DNA of 64,000 nucleotides from Bacteroidota bacterium. GTDB lineage: Bacteria > Bacteroidota > Bacteroidia > Flavobacteriales > Weeksellaceae. Positions 43,903-53,075 of the stretch are shown here, piece after piece; position 1 is the first letter of the stretch; every line of letters starts with the position of its first letter. The notes below the pieces were generated by a model that was given only the letters and a program-made list of their open reading frames with translations, ran no database searches and had not been told where the DNA came from. The stretch is from the NCBI GenBank assembly GCA_023458535.1, contig JAEWYW010000062.1, positions 124,001 to 188,000 on the forward strand, read 5' to 3'. Made by a program: the position numbers and the translations under genes.

Positions 43903-44667
43903 TTATATTTCTATTTTTCCTTTAAAGACTTGTTTTGCAGGACCTTCCAGCCAAATATTTTTGTAGGAGTTTCCATCTTTTTCGGCGTGTACTTTTAAAT
44001 CGCCACCCAAAGTTTTGATGTCCACAGATAATAGATTGTTTTTTTCAATGAAAGTTAAAGCAGAAGCGGTTACACCAGTGCCACAACTGTAGGTTTCATC
44101 TTCAACACCTCTTTCAAAAGTTCGTACAAATATCTGGTTGTCAGAAATTTGTTCTACAAAATTTACATTAATACCCTCTTCAATAAATTTTTCAGAATTT
44201 CTTATTTCCTTGCCTTTTGCGAAGACATTAAAATTTTCCAAATCGTTTATATACTGTACGTAGTGTGGCGATCCTGTGTTCATCACGAAATCTTTGTCAT
44301 GTTGCGCAATGTAATCAACATCGATCATTTTTAATTTTATGATGCCATTGCTAATTTCAGCTTCGTGCAAACCATCTGTAGCGTTGAAAACACATTGATG
44401 CTCGAAAATGTCTAGAAAAAAAGCGAAGGCAACTGTACATCTTCCACCATTTCCACACATGGAACCTTCTCTACCATCTGCATTATAATACACCATCTTG
44501 AAGTCGTAATTGTCATCATTTTCCAAAAGGATCAGTCCGTCAGCACCAATCCCGAATCGGCGGTGACAAAGCTTTTCTATAAGATTTTGATTTTTAGGAA
44601 AATCAAGTGTACGATTATCAATCATTACAAAATCATTTCCTGTTCCCTGATATTTAAAAAATTCCAT
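43903..44667 (-). CDS. dapF: Diaminopimelate epimerase
   Basis: This is a 254-residue epimerase with both catalytic cysteines: MCGNGGRC (first half) and TYSCGTGVTASAL (second half). The N-terminus MEFFKYQGTGNDFVMIDN is family-typical, so the ATG at 44667 is used rather than a TTG three codons upstream. It converts LL- to meso-diaminopimelate for lysine and peptidoglycan. Likely cotranscribed with mltG. Confidence 0.96.
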   Translation of the reverse strand: MEFFKYQGTGNDFVMIDNRTLDFPKNQNLIEKLCHRRFGIGADGLILLENDDNYDFKMVYYNADGREGSMCGNGGRCTVAFAFFLDIFEHQCVFNATDGLHEAEISNGIIKLKMIDVDYIAQHDKDFVMNTGSPHYVQYINDLENFNVFAKGKEIRNSEKFIEEGINVNFVEQISDNQIFVRTFERGVEDETYSCGTGVTASALTFIEKNNLLSVDIKTLGGDLKVHAEKDGNSYKNIWLEGPAKQVFKGKIEI

Positions 44668-44741
44668 ATTGTTCAACTAAAATGAGCCTGCAAAAATACG
44701 AAAACTATATGTGAAATACCTTGTTTTAGCTTGGCTGCAGA

Positions 44742-44774
44742 TAAAAAAACAAAGAACAGCATTGCTGTTCTTTG
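44742..44774 (-). terminator. Terminator after the N/Y-rich lipoprotein gene
   Basis: CAAAGAACAGC / GCTGTTCTTTG has an ATT loop, with a seven-T run on the minus strand. Confidence 0.85.
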
Positions 44775-44794
44775 CATATGAGCTATCGATAATG

Positions 44795-45460
44795 TTATCT
44801 TCTAAATCCGCTGTTACTACTTCTTTCAGTGTTTGTAGTAGATGACGAACCAGAATTGTAGTTTCTTGAACTTTCGGTAGAGCTAGAGTTGTTTCTAAAT
44901 CCTCCCGATGATTCTGTATTTCGCTGTGGCGTTACCACTTGGTTATTACTTCTAGGAGTAGTGGTGGTATTGTTGTTTCTATAACCACTGTTGCTTCTAG
45001 GCGTTGTGCTCGGATTTACCGGCTGTTGGTTTTGGTTTCTGTAATTTCTGTTCTGATTATTTGTTCTGAAACCGCTGTTGTTATTATTGTTTCTGTTGGT
45101 ATTGTTACGGTAAACTCCATTGTTGTTATTGTAATTTCCAGAATTGTTCGAAGAACTGTAATTTCTTTGCGAAACTACTGACCTTTTTTCTACATATACC
45201 TTCTGTCTATTATTACCGTAATAATAAGGAATTCCATTGTCGTAATAATAGTTCATATCGTTTCTGTAATAATAACCATCGTTACCCCAATAACCGCCAG
45301 AACCATAATAGCCCGAAGGTGCGTAATAATATCCGTTGTTATAGTACGGGTCTCCATAAGGGTAGTTGTTGCCATATCCGTCACCGTCTGTGTACGCAAT
45401 ACAGGAAGTTAAGCCCCCCATTAAGATTACACCAAATGCTATTTTTATTAATTTTTTCAT
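44795..45460 (-). CDS. Low-complexity Tyr/Asn/Ser-rich lipoprotein
   Basis: This is a 221-residue protein with a lipoprotein signal (about 1-20; lipobox LTSC). Residues 21-90 are Gly/Tyr/Asn-rich (YYNNGYYYAPSGYYGSGGYW). A short basic stretch (KVYVEKRSVV) follows. The rest is Asn/Ser/Thr/Arg-rich with recurrent TPRSN, GFR and YRN units. It is probably disordered and surface-exposed. No enzymatic domain is seen. It begins 16 bp after pnuC, so the two are likely one transcript. Confidence 0.78.
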   Translation of the reverse strand: MKKLIKIAFGVILMGGLTSCIAYTDGDGYGNNYPYGDPYYNNGYYYAPSGYYGSGGYWGNDGYYYRNDMNYYYDNGIPYYYGNNRQKVYVEKRSVVSQRNYSSSNNSGNYNNNNGVYRNNTNRNNNNNSGFRTNNQNRNYRNQNQQPVNPSTTPRSNSGYRNNNTTTTPRSNNQVVTPQRNTESSGGFRNNSSSTESSRNYNSGSSSTTNTERSSNSGFRR

Positions 45461-45476
45461 GATACTTTTTAAAATT

Positions 45477-46136
45477 TTACTTGTTTAAATTTCTTTTCCA
45501 ATTTTGGTATCCTAAGATAGCCATTACTGTAAATACCAAATACTGTACCGAAGTGATACCAAGGCCTTTATACAGCATCATTGGCACACAAATGATGTCG
45601 CCTATAATCCAGAAAATCCAGTTTTCTACACGTCTTTTTGCCATGAGCCACATTCCGACAAGAAATGCAGAAGTGACAAATATGTCTAAATAATTGGCCC
45701 AATCGAGATGGTAGAGACCTAAATCAACATTATTAAATGAAAATTGATTGTCTATAACTGGTTTGAAATAATACACTAAAGTCACCAAAAATAAACTTAC
45801 AATAAAAAGTACAATGGCAAAACCCCATTCCTTTTTTGTGGTGCGCGAAACTTCTACATGTATGTGATCTTCGGTATTTTTAGACCAAAGTATCCAACCA
45901 TAAATGCTCATAATAGTGTAATAAAAATTAATTAACATATCTCCTAACAAACCAAAATTGAACAAGATGTACACATAAATAGCCGTGGAGATAATGCCTG
46001 TAGGGAAAACCCAGATGTTTTTTTTAATCGAGAAATACACACTTAAAATACCAAATACTGTCGCTAAAGCTTCTAATGCAATTTGTACATTAGTGTACGA
46101 TTCATACGGTTTTAAAAATAGGTCATGAAGATTCAT
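45477..46136 (-). CDS. pnuC: Nicotinamide riboside/mononucleotide transporter PnuC
   Basis: This is a 219-residue membrane protein with about seven helices. The PnuC signature is seen in VFGILSVYFSIKKNIWVFPTGIISTAIYVYI and WILWSKN. The Trp/Asn-rich substrate region RRVENWIFWIIGDIICVPMMLYKGL follows. PnuC facilitates uptake of NAD precursors, driven by kinase trapping (NadR/NrtR-linked). No NAD riboswitch is apparent; the -7 box lies just 5 bp before the ATG, leaving no room for one. Confidence 0.92.
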   Translation of the reverse strand: MNLHDLFLKPYESYTNVQIALEALATVFGILSVYFSIKKNIWVFPTGIISTAIYVYILFNFGLLGDMLINFYYTIMSIYGWILWSKNTEDHIHVEVSRTTKKEWGFAIVLFIVSLFLVTLVYYFKPVIDNQFSFNNVDLGLYHLDWANYLDIFVTSAFLVGMWLMAKRRVENWIFWIIGDIICVPMMLYKGLGITSVQYLVFTVMAILGYQNWKRNLNK

Positions 46137-46141
46137 CGTGT

Positions 46142-46149
46142 CAAAAATA
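46142..46149 (-). promoter_or_regulatory. -7 box directly upstream of pnuC
   Basis: The minus strand reads TATTTTTG, 5 bp before the ATG, so the transcript would be essentially leaderless. Confidence 0.45.
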
Positions 46150-46301
46150 GTTAAAATTTAAGATTGATTCGATTGAATTTAATACTATAATATTTGTCAT
46201 TTGAGTAACGAAATGTAATTAGTAGGCATAAATATTAATATTGTACGCGCAGGTTTGCAATTTTTTTTTATTTTCGTAAATCTTAAAATAAACTTAATAC
46301 T

Positions 46302-47945
46302 ATGTCTAATATTTGGATGAAAAAACCCATGGAGGCCTATGAAGCTGACATTAAAAAAAGCCAGCTGAAGAGGGTTCTAGGTAAATGGAGTCTTACTGCT
46401 ATTGGTATCGGAGCCATCATTGGTGGAGGAATTTTCGTGCTTACAGGTACGGGAGCTTATTACCATGCCGGTCCTGCATTGGCATTATCTTTTGTAATTG
46501 CAGGTATCGCCTGTGTGTTTGCAGCGCTTTGTTATGCGGAGTTTGCATCAATTTTACCTGTTGAAGGTTCTGCTTATGCATATGCCTACGGTACCGTGGG
46601 AGAAATTTTTGCTTGGATAATTGGTTGGGGACTCATCCTCGAATATGCGATGGGATCTATGACGGTGGCGGTTTCCTGGTCCGGATATTTCGGTAAACTC
46701 CTCAAAATGTTTGGTCTGCATCTTCCTTATTGGATGACGACAGATCCAGGAACAGCACATAAAGCGTTTGGAGAAGCAAGTTCACAGATTGCCAAAGGTG
46801 GTTTATCTCCAGAGAAGCTGGCAGATTTTCAGCATATTGTAGATAATTTTAATGCAGCACCTCAGCTTTTTGATTTTAAATTGTTTTTCAATCTTCCAGC
46901 ATTAGTAATTGTTTTATTTGTAATTTCAATATTAATTCGTGGAACAAAAGGTGCAGCTAAAGCCAACAATTTCATTGTAATATTAAAAGTTTCAGCCATT
47001 ATTTTCGTCATCATTGCAGGTGCATTTTTCATCAATGTAGATAATTGGATACCTTTTATACCAAGTCCAACAATTATTACCGAAAATGGTGTTTCCCACG
47101 AGGCGTATGGTTTGATGGGGGTTGTAGGCGGAGCATCGGCAATTTTCTTTGCTTATGTAGGTTTTGATGCGGTTTCTACTCAGGCTGGAGAAGCGATAAA
47201 TCCTAAGAAAGATGTTCCATTTGCTATTATAGCGTCATTGGTAATCTGTACCTTATTGTATATTTTAGTTTCATTGGTTTTAACCGGAATGATGAAATAC
47301 ACCGATTTTAATCCTCTTGGTAAATATCCTGATGCTATTAAAGCTCCAGTAGCGTATGCTTTCGATATTGCTGGACAGGCTTGGGCTGGTTACATTATTA
47401 CCATTGCTGCAACCGTAGGTTTAATTTCTGTATTGATGGTAATGATCATGGGGCAGTCTAGAATTTTCTTGGGTATGTCTAAAGATGGTTTAATTCCTAA
47501 GACATTTTCTAAAGTAAATAGTGAAACTGGAGTTCCTACCAAAAATCTTTTAATTCTGGGAGGAATTATTTCTGTAGTTGCAGCTGTTACTCCAATCAAC
47601 GAGTTGGCACACATGACGAGCTTCGGAACTCTATTCGCGTTTACAATGGTTTGTGTAGCAGTTTGGGTTTTGAGGGTAAAACAGCCTCATTTACAAAGAA
47701 ACTTCAAAGTTCCTGCGCTACCGGTAATTGCTGTTTTGGGTATTGCAATTAATGTTTATTTGATATTTAATTTGAGCAAAGAAGCTCAGATGTATTCATT
47801 TATTTGGTTGATTTTAGGATTTATAATTTATTTCCTTTATTCTAAAAATCATTCTAAACTGCAAAATGGTGGCTTCGGTGAAACTTTCAAAGCCGAGCAA
47901 GAGCCTTTAGAAGAAGTTGATATCGATATTGATAACAAAAAATAA
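46302..47945 (+). CDS. APC-family cationic amino acid permease
   Basis: This is a 547-residue transporter with about 12-13 membrane helices. The first-helix substrate motif GIGAIIGGGIFVLTGTG is intact, as is CYAEFASILPVEGSAYAYAYGTVGEIFAW. GYITGAF-like segments and a charged cytoplasmic tail complete it. It resembles the CAT/YfnA branch, which moves cationic or branched amino acids with protons; the substrate is unproven. It is monocistronic and ends at a terminator that abuts the next gene. Confidence 0.9.
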   Translation: MSNIWMKKPMEAYEADIKKSQLKRVLGKWSLTAIGIGAIIGGGIFVLTGTGAYYHAGPALALSFVIAGIACVFAALCYAEFASILPVEGSAYAYAYGTVGEIFAWIIGWGLILEYAMGSMTVAVSWSGYFGKLLKMFGLHLPYWMTTDPGTAHKAFGEASSQIAKGGLSPEKLADFQHIVDNFNAAPQLFDFKLFFNLPALVIVLFVISILIRGTKGAAKANNFIVILKVSAIIFVIIAGAFFINVDNWIPFIPSPTIITENGVSHEAYGLMGVVGGASAIFFAYVGFDAVSTQAGEAINPKKDVPFAIIASLVICTLLYILVSLVLTGMMKYTDFNPLGKYPDAIKAPVAYAFDIAGQAWAGYIITIAATVGLISVLMVMIMGQSRIFLGMSKDGLIPKTFSKVNSETGVPTKNLLILGGIISVVAAVTPINELAHMTSFGTLFAFTMVCVAVWVLRVKQPHLQRNFKVPALPVIAVLGIAINVYLIFNLSKEAQMYSFIWLILGFIIYFLYSKNHSKLQNGGFGETFKAEQEPLEEVDIDIDNKK

Positions 47946-47951
47946 TTGTAG

Positions 47952-47981
47952 ATTCCGCTAGCAATAGCGGAATTTTTTTTA
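47952..47981 (+). terminator. Terminator abutting the start codon at 47984
   Basis: ATTCCGCTA / TAGCGGAAT has a GCAA tetraloop and an eight-T run. The T run ends 4 bp before the ATG of the next gene. Confidence 0.85.
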
Positions 47982-47983
47982 CC

Positions 47984-48994
47984 ATGAATAAACTATCCAT
48001 TTTAATAGTATTTTTTTGTGTGAATCTTATACATGCACAGAAACTCAGTTTTGAAACCATTTTAAATGATGAAATCTCTATTCGAGCCATTGAAATTTAT
48101 CAAGATAAAGTTTGGTATGCAGGTTCAAATTCTAAATTTGGTTTTGTCAGTTTGAAAGATCCTACAGATAAAAATCAACTCAAACTTTCCGATAAAAAGC
48201 TTGAATTTAGGACATTAGCTCAGGATAAAAACTTCTTTTATACGATAAATATTACAAGTCCTGCTTATTTTTATAAAATTGATAAAAAGAGTTTAAAATC
48301 AGAGGTTATTTATACAGACACCGTAAAAACAGCATTCTACGATGCTTTGTATTTTCATAAAGGAGATTTTTATACTTTTAGTGACCCGAAAAAAGATTTA
48401 AAACTTAGATTTTTGAAATTTAGATATCAAGGAAACGCTTTTAAATTTCATTTTTATAATGATGTGAATTTAAAAGAGGGAGAAGCCGCATTTGCAGCGA
48501 GTAATACCAATATTGCAGCCTGCGGAAATAATATTTGGATAGCTACAGGTGGAAATGTGTCGCGAATTATTAAGTTCGATTCTAAAAAATTTGAAATTTT
48601 TAATACTCCTTTTATTCAAGGAAGTTCTGCTCAAGGTATTTATTCGATAGATTTTTATGACAAAAATTTCGGTATTGCTGTGGGTGGAGATTATACACAA
48701 CAAAGTGCAAACATCAATAATATAGCAACTACTGATGATGGTGGCGAAACTTGGCAAATTCAAGCATCTGGTAAAAATGCTGGCTATAAGACTTGCGTAA
48801 AAATTCGTCCGGATTCCAAAGGAAAAGATATAATTGCTGTAGGAGATCAAAATATTGAATTTTCGAGAGATTATGGTACAACCTGGACAAAAATTTCTGA
48901 TGAAAAGGGTTTGTTTGTCTGCAAATGGATAGATGATAAAACTTTGGTTTTTGCTGGGAAAAATAGAATTGTAAAGGCTAAATTAAATTTCTAA
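47984..48994 (+). CDS. Exported YCF48/BNR-type beta-propeller protein
   Basis: This is a 336-residue exported protein with a signal peptide (about 1-19, ending LIHAQ). Repeated strands include ATTDDGGETWQIQASGKNAGYKTCVKIRPDS and EFSRDYGTTWTKISDEKG, BNR/YCF48-like propeller motifs (S-x-D-x-G-x-T-W). Related proteins help assemble photosystem II in plants, but the flavobacterial members have no known task. No promoter box is seen between the APC terminator and the ATG, so expression may depend on read-through. Confidence 0.78.
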   Translation: MNKLSILIVFFCVNLIHAQKLSFETILNDEISIRAIEIYQDKVWYAGSNSKFGFVSLKDPTDKNQLKLSDKKLEFRTLAQDKNFFYTINITSPAYFYKIDKKSLKSEVIYTDTVKTAFYDALYFHKGDFYTFSDPKKDLKLRFLKFRYQGNAFKFHFYNDVNLKEGEAAFAASNTNIAACGNNIWIATGGNVSRIIKFDSKKFEIFNTPFIQGSSAQGIYSIDFYDKNFGIAVGGDYTQQSANINNIATTDDGGETWQIQASGKNAGYKTCVKIRPDSKGKDIIAVGDQNIEFSRDYGTTWTKISDEKGLFVCKWIDDKTLVFAGKNRIVKAKLNF

Positions 48995-49078
48995 CTGAGA
49001 TTGTGTACACCTATTGCCGATATTGAAAGAAGATAATAAAACTCATCTGTCTTCACTTTTTACTCCTAACTTATTTCG

Positions 49079-49086
49079 TATTTTTG
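49079..49086 (+). promoter_or_regulatory. Candidate -7 box for mscS-hemN
   Basis: TATTTTTG lies 15 bp before the ATG at 49102. Confidence 0.4.
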
Positions 49087-49101
49087 TAAAAATTTTTTTA
49101 G

Positions 49102-50034
49102 ATGAACGAAGGCGTCAACCATCTGAATGATATTCTCGTAAAATCTTGGAACAACTTCCTTGAGGCTTTACCAGCGCTTGTTTTGGCTATTATCGTTGGA
49201 GCCATAGGTATATTTGTGATCAAGTACATCAGTAAATTGGTTCGCCGGTTTATTGTGGGACAATCCAAAGATACACTGGTCATCGATTTCCTGGTGAATT
49301 TGGTTTCTATTATCCTCATTTTGTTTTTAATTGTAATCTGTCTGTCCATCATTGGATGGGGCAGCATCACCAACAAAATATTAGCAGGAGCGGGGATTAC
49401 CACCTTTGTGGTTGGTTTTGCATTAAAAGACATTGGCGAAAACTTTTTAGCTGGTATTTTAATGGCTTTTCAGAGGCCTTTCAGAGAAGGAGATCTTATT
49501 GAAGTGAATAACATCAAAGGAAAAGTAATGAAGATGTCTTTGCGTGAGACTTCAGTGAAAACCGTTGAAGGAGTAGATGTGTACATTCCCAATTCGAATA
49601 TCATTAAAAATCCTTTGAAAAATTATACCATAGATGCTCTTCAGATGAATGAAATTGATTTATCGGTGGCTTATCAAGATGATATTTCAAATATTCTACC
49701 TGTTTTGCAGAATGTTTTAAAAGGTTTTCCAGATATTGTGAATGAGCCTGCAGCAAAGGTTTATATTAAAGATATTTCTGGCGGAAACGTGCAGTTGAAA
49801 ATTGAATACTGGATAAAACTGGATGAAATATCTTCGTCGGTTTTAGAATTGAGAAGTATGGTTCTCATTGAATGTTTCCGAGCCATTGGTAAGAAAGGCT
49901 TTTCAATGCCTAGTGGTGTGGTGGATGTAAAGTTGGTTGATTCTACAGAAGAAGAAACTCCAGCGGAAGAAGAAGATGCATCATCTGAAGAAGAAAATGA
50001 AAGTAATAATGAAGAAGAACAAGAAAAAGAGTAA
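49102..50034 (+). CDS. Small-conductance mechanosensitive channel (MscS type)
   Basis: This is a 310-residue channel protein. Three N-terminal helices (about 20-130) are followed by the pore-lining TM3 (ILAGAGITTFVVGFALKDIGENFLAGILM) and the beta domain (RPFREGDLIEVNNIKGKVMKMSLRETSVKT). A mixed C-terminal cytoplasmic domain follows. The last ~30 residues are almost pure Glu/Asp/Ser/Asn, an unusually acidic tail. It releases solutes under membrane tension. hemN begins 3 bp downstream. Confidence 0.93.
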   Translation: MNEGVNHLNDILVKSWNNFLEALPALVLAIIVGAIGIFVIKYISKLVRRFIVGQSKDTLVIDFLVNLVSIILILFLIVICLSIIGWGSITNKILAGAGITTFVVGFALKDIGENFLAGILMAFQRPFREGDLIEVNNIKGKVMKMSLRETSVKTVEGVDVYIPNSNIIKNPLKNYTIDALQMNEIDLSVAYQDDISNILPVLQNVLKGFPDIVNEPAAKVYIKDISGGNVQLKIEYWIKLDEISSSVLELRSMVLIECFRAIGKKGFSMPSGVVDVKLVDSTEEETPAEEEDASSEEENESNNEEEQEKE

Positions 50035-50037
50035 AAA

Positions 50038-51396
50038 ATGAGTTCATTAATTAATAAATATAATATTCCCGGACCAAGATATACCTCTTATCCGACAGTA
50101 CCATTTTGGGACGAAAACTCCTTTACGCCTGAAAAATGGTTGGAGTCTGTTAAAAAATCTTTTGATGAGAGCAATGATCAGGAAGGAATTTCCATTTATA
50201 TTCACCTTCCTTTTTGCGAAAGTTTGTGTACGTTCTGTGCATGCCATAAAAGGATTACCAAGCAGCATTCGGTAGAGCAACCGTATCTAGAAACTGTTCT
50301 TAAAGAATGGGATTTATACATTGATGTATTCGGGAAAAAACCAAAAATAAAGGAACTTCATTTAGGAGGTGGGACACCCACCTTTTTCTCAGTTGAGAAT
50401 CTAAAAAATCTTTTGGAAGGCATATTTTCTAAGTCTGAAATTGCCGAACATCCCGAATTTAGCTTTGAAGGCCATCCTAATAACACCACCAAAGAACATT
50501 TGCAGATGTTTTATGATTTGGGTTTTAGAAGGGTGAGTTTTGGGGTTCAGGATTACGATTTAAAAGTTCAGAAAGCGATTAACAGGGTTCAACCGTTTGA
50601 GCATGTGAAAAACGTTACCGATTGGGCTCGTGAGATTGGTTATGTAAGCATTTCTCACGACTTGGTGTTTGGTCTTCCACATTCCAAATGGGAAAGCATG
50701 GAGAATACCATTCATAAAACTTTGGAACTCAAACCCGATCGCTTGGCTTTTTATTCTTATGCCCATGTTCCTTGGATAAAGGGAGTCGGACAAAGAGGTT
50801 TCGATGAAAATGATTTACCAAGCGGTGAAGAGAAAAGAAGATTGTACGAAAATGGTAAGAAACTTCTGGAAGAACTAGGTTATTTAGAGGTGGGAATGGA
50901 TCATTTTTCTTTGGAACATGATGATTTGTACCAATCTTTAATCAACGGGAAGATACATAGAAACTTCATGGGCTATTCCTCCAGTAAAACGCAATTGATG
51001 GTTGGTTTGGGAATGAGTTCTATTTCGGATTCTTGGTATGCTTTTGCTCAAAATGAAAAATCGGTTGAAGAATATCAGAGAATGGTAGGGGAAGGCATAA
51101 TTCCTGTTGTGAAGGGGCATATTTTAAATCATGAAGATTTAATTATCCGTCAGCATATCCTGAATTTAATGTGCCGATTAGAAACTTCCTGGAATGAAGA
51201 AAACTATATTCCCGAAATTGAAAATGCCTTGGAGCAACTGCAGGAAATGGAAAATGACGGCTTGGTTGAAATTGGTTCAAATTCTATAAAAATTACCGAA
51301 AAGGGGAGACCTTTCACCAGAAATGTGGCCATGACCTTCGATCTCAGAATGCTTAGAAATAAACCTGAAACGAGGATTTTCTCGATGACAATATAA
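50038..51396 (+). CDS. hemN: Oxygen-independent coproporphyrinogen III oxidase
   Basis: This is a 452-residue radical SAM enzyme. The cluster motif FCESLCTFCACHKR (CxxxCxxCxC) includes the extra cysteine that marks true HemN rather than the chaperone HemW. GGGTPTFFS (SAM-binding) and the N-terminal YNIPGPRYTSYPTVPFWD agree. The C-terminal HemN domain (KITEKGRPFTRNVAMTFD) is present. It makes protoporphyrinogen without oxygen. It is coupled to mscS by a 3-bp gap. Confidence 0.93.
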   Translation: MSSLINKYNIPGPRYTSYPTVPFWDENSFTPEKWLESVKKSFDESNDQEGISIYIHLPFCESLCTFCACHKRITKQHSVEQPYLETVLKEWDLYIDVFGKKPKIKELHLGGGTPTFFSVENLKNLLEGIFSKSEIAEHPEFSFEGHPNNTTKEHLQMFYDLGFRRVSFGVQDYDLKVQKAINRVQPFEHVKNVTDWAREIGYVSISHDLVFGLPHSKWESMENTIHKTLELKPDRLAFYSYAHVPWIKGVGQRGFDENDLPSGEEKRRLYENGKKLLEELGYLEVGMDHFSLEHDDLYQSLINGKIHRNFMGYSSSKTQLMVGLGMSSISDSWYAFAQNEKSVEEYQRMVGEGIIPVVKGHILNHEDLIIRQHILNLMCRLETSWNEENYIPEIENALEQLQEMENDGLVEIGSNSIKITEKGRPFTRNVAMTFDLRMLRNKPETRIFSMTI

Positions 51397-51401
51397 ATTA
51401 C

Positions 51402-51438
51402 AACAAAAATCGGTTTCTTTGGAAGTCGATTTTTTTTA
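51402..51438 (+). terminator. Terminator after hemN
   Basis: AAAATCG / CGATTTT contains an inner TTC-TTTG-GAA stem and is followed by a T run. Confidence 0.7.
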
Positions 51439-51470
51439 TTTTCATTTCTGTAATATCAACCGATAAATAT

Positions 51471-51478
51471 TATATTTG
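51471..51478 (+). promoter_or_regulatory. Candidate -7 box for the ABC exporter pair
   Basis: TATATTTG lies 22 bp before the TTG start at 51501. Confidence 0.4.
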
Positions 51479-51500
51479 ATTTCAATTCTAAACCGTTTTT

Positions 51501-52406
51501 TTGGAAAAAATTTTACATCATTTTTTGTTCAGAATCATTCAAGGCATTAGGGTTTTTAATCTCAATCCTAAAATTGGCTTTTCTGTAGTGATATTGGTTG
51601 GTATTCTATGCTGTATAAAACTTCCAGAATATTATCCTCCTATTACCTTTTTTCTCACCATTGGTTTTCACTTCAGGCGAACAGATATTAGATTTTTACA
51701 GAAAGTATTTGTAAAAACTTGGCGACTTATCATCGTTATGGAATCGCTCATCGTTTATACAGTACTTACGTCGATCAATATTTTTTATCATTGGGAAAAA
51801 TGGGGATTTTTGTTGATGTTGCTCATCCTAAATTTTGCATGGGTGTATCCTAAACGACAAAAAAATATTGTTTTTAAATGGAATTTTATTCCTGATGATT
51901 TATTCGAATGGAAAAGTTTTTTCAGAAGAAATTCCGTACTCATTATTGTTGCATATATTTTTCTGATTGCGTCAGCTTACCATTTGGCGTCTTTAATTTT
52001 TCTGAGTTTTTTGTTAATAGAACACCTCTCCAATGTTTATTCTAACAATGAAAATAAAGAATTTTTTGTAAGCTATTTCCAAAAACATTCTTTCACTACA
52101 AAGATTAAGAGAAATCTTTTGTTTCTGAATTTATTTCTGCTACCCATAGGTGTTGTCTTTGCCGTTTTTAATTGGGACACCTTTCAATACTTCTTTTTGT
52201 ATCTTTTGATTATTAATATTTATGCAGTACTCATTATTACAAGAAAATATAAACTTTATCACCATAAAAATGCATCAACTTATTTCGATATGGGAGATTC
52301 GCTGCTGTATTTTATATCATCTTTGCTAATAGTTCCAGGTATTTGGATTATTTATACCAACACCAACGAATCTAAAAATATTATACAGAAATATGTTGGA
52401 GATTAA
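51501..52406 (+). CDS. ABC transporter membrane subunit candidate
   Basis: This is a 301-residue polytopic membrane protein with about seven helices and many Phe/Ile/Tyr residues. I recognise no named family. Its 14-bp overlap with an ABC ATPase gene points to a permease partner. Translation likely starts at TTG 51501 (MEKILHHFLFRI); no ATG lies between the -7 box and the first helix. No large extracellular domain is visible, so it is closer to an ABC-2 style exporter than to a MacB type. Confidence 0.7.
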   Translation: MEKILHHFLFRIIQGIRVFNLNPKIGFSVVILVGILCCIKLPEYYPPITFFLTIGFHFRRTDIRFLQKVFVKTWRLIIVMESLIVYTVLTSINIFYHWEKWGFLLMLLILNFAWVYPKRQKNIVFKWNFIPDDLFEWKSFFRRNSVLIIVAYIFLIASAYHLASLIFLSFLLIEHLSNVYSNNENKEFFVSYFQKHSFTTKIKRNLLFLNLFLLPIGVVFAVFNWDTFQYFFLYLLIINIYAVLIITRKYKLYHHKNASTYFDMGDSLLYFISSLLIVPGIWIIYTNTNESKNIIQKYVGD

Positions 52407-53025
52407 AAATCTACAAGTAAATTATAAAGACCAAACCGTTCTCCATCATTTGAATTTGAATGTGGAAGAAGGTTCCGTCTTCGGTCTTCTGGGAAAGAAT
52501 GGTGCTGGTAAAACAACTCTTTTTGAAAGTCTTTATCAGTCTAAAAAGCATGATGGAGAAATCCTTTGGCAAGGTAAGAAACTATTGCGCGAAAATATTT
52601 CCTACCTCGAAACCGACAATTTTTTCTATCCCTACATTACAGGAAAAGAATATTTACAATACTTCACATCAGATAAAAAACAACTTCAAGAGTGGTCGGA
52701 AATCTTCAGTTTACCGTTAGAAAAATATGTTCAGGATTACTCCACAGGGATGAAAAAGAAAATCGCACTGGTGGGCATGCTTCTTTTAAACAAACCTGTT
52801 AATATTTTAGATGAACCCTTCAATGGAGTCGATTTTGAAGGTGTCAATTTGCTTTACGATGTGATTTCTCAACTAAGAAATGAAAATAAATTAATTATAA
52901 TCAGTTCTCACATCATTGAAACGCTTTTCAATACCTGTGATAAAATCGGAGTGCTGAAAGAGGGCAGGATAGACCATATCTTCGTTAAAGAAGATTTTCA
53001 TCAGCTCAAATCGTATTCTTTTTAA
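52393..53025 (+). CDS. ABC transporter ATP-binding protein
   Basis: This is a 210-residue ABC ATPase. Walker A is GLLGKNGAGKTTLFESL, the signature is YSTGMKKKIALVGMLL (C-loop STGMK), Walker B is PVNILDEPFNGVD and the switch His is IISSHIIE. The length is short for the class, with no C-terminal regulatory extension. The 5' end overlaps the membrane-subunit gene by 14 bp, so the two form one small exporter with unknown cargo. Confidence 0.9.
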   Translation: MLEIKNLQVNYKDQTVLHHLNLNVEEGSVFGLLGKNGAGKTTLFESLYQSKKHDGEILWQGKKLLRENISYLETDNFFYPYITGKEYLQYFTSDKKQLQEWSEIFSLPLEKYVQDYSTGMKKKIALVGMLLLNKPVNILDEPFNGVDFEGVNLLYDVISQLRNENKLIIISSHIIETLFNTCDKIGVLKEGRIDHIFVKEDFHQLKSYSF

Positions 53026-53040
53026 TATTTTGTTGATTTC

Positions 53041-53075
53041 ACTTTATTCCACCATGACTTTATTCCACCATGACT
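53041..53075. repeat. 16-bp tandem duplication at a stop codon
   Basis: ACTTTATTCCACCATG occurs twice head to tail (53041-53056, 53057-53072) and is followed by ACT. The right copy contains the stop codon and last codons of the minus-strand sugar dehydrogenase. Confidence 0.9.

Noticed and set aside
46137..46301. NAD-type riboswitch upstream of pnuC
   Set aside because: The -7 box is 5 bp from the pnuC ATG, leaving no leader for an aptamer.
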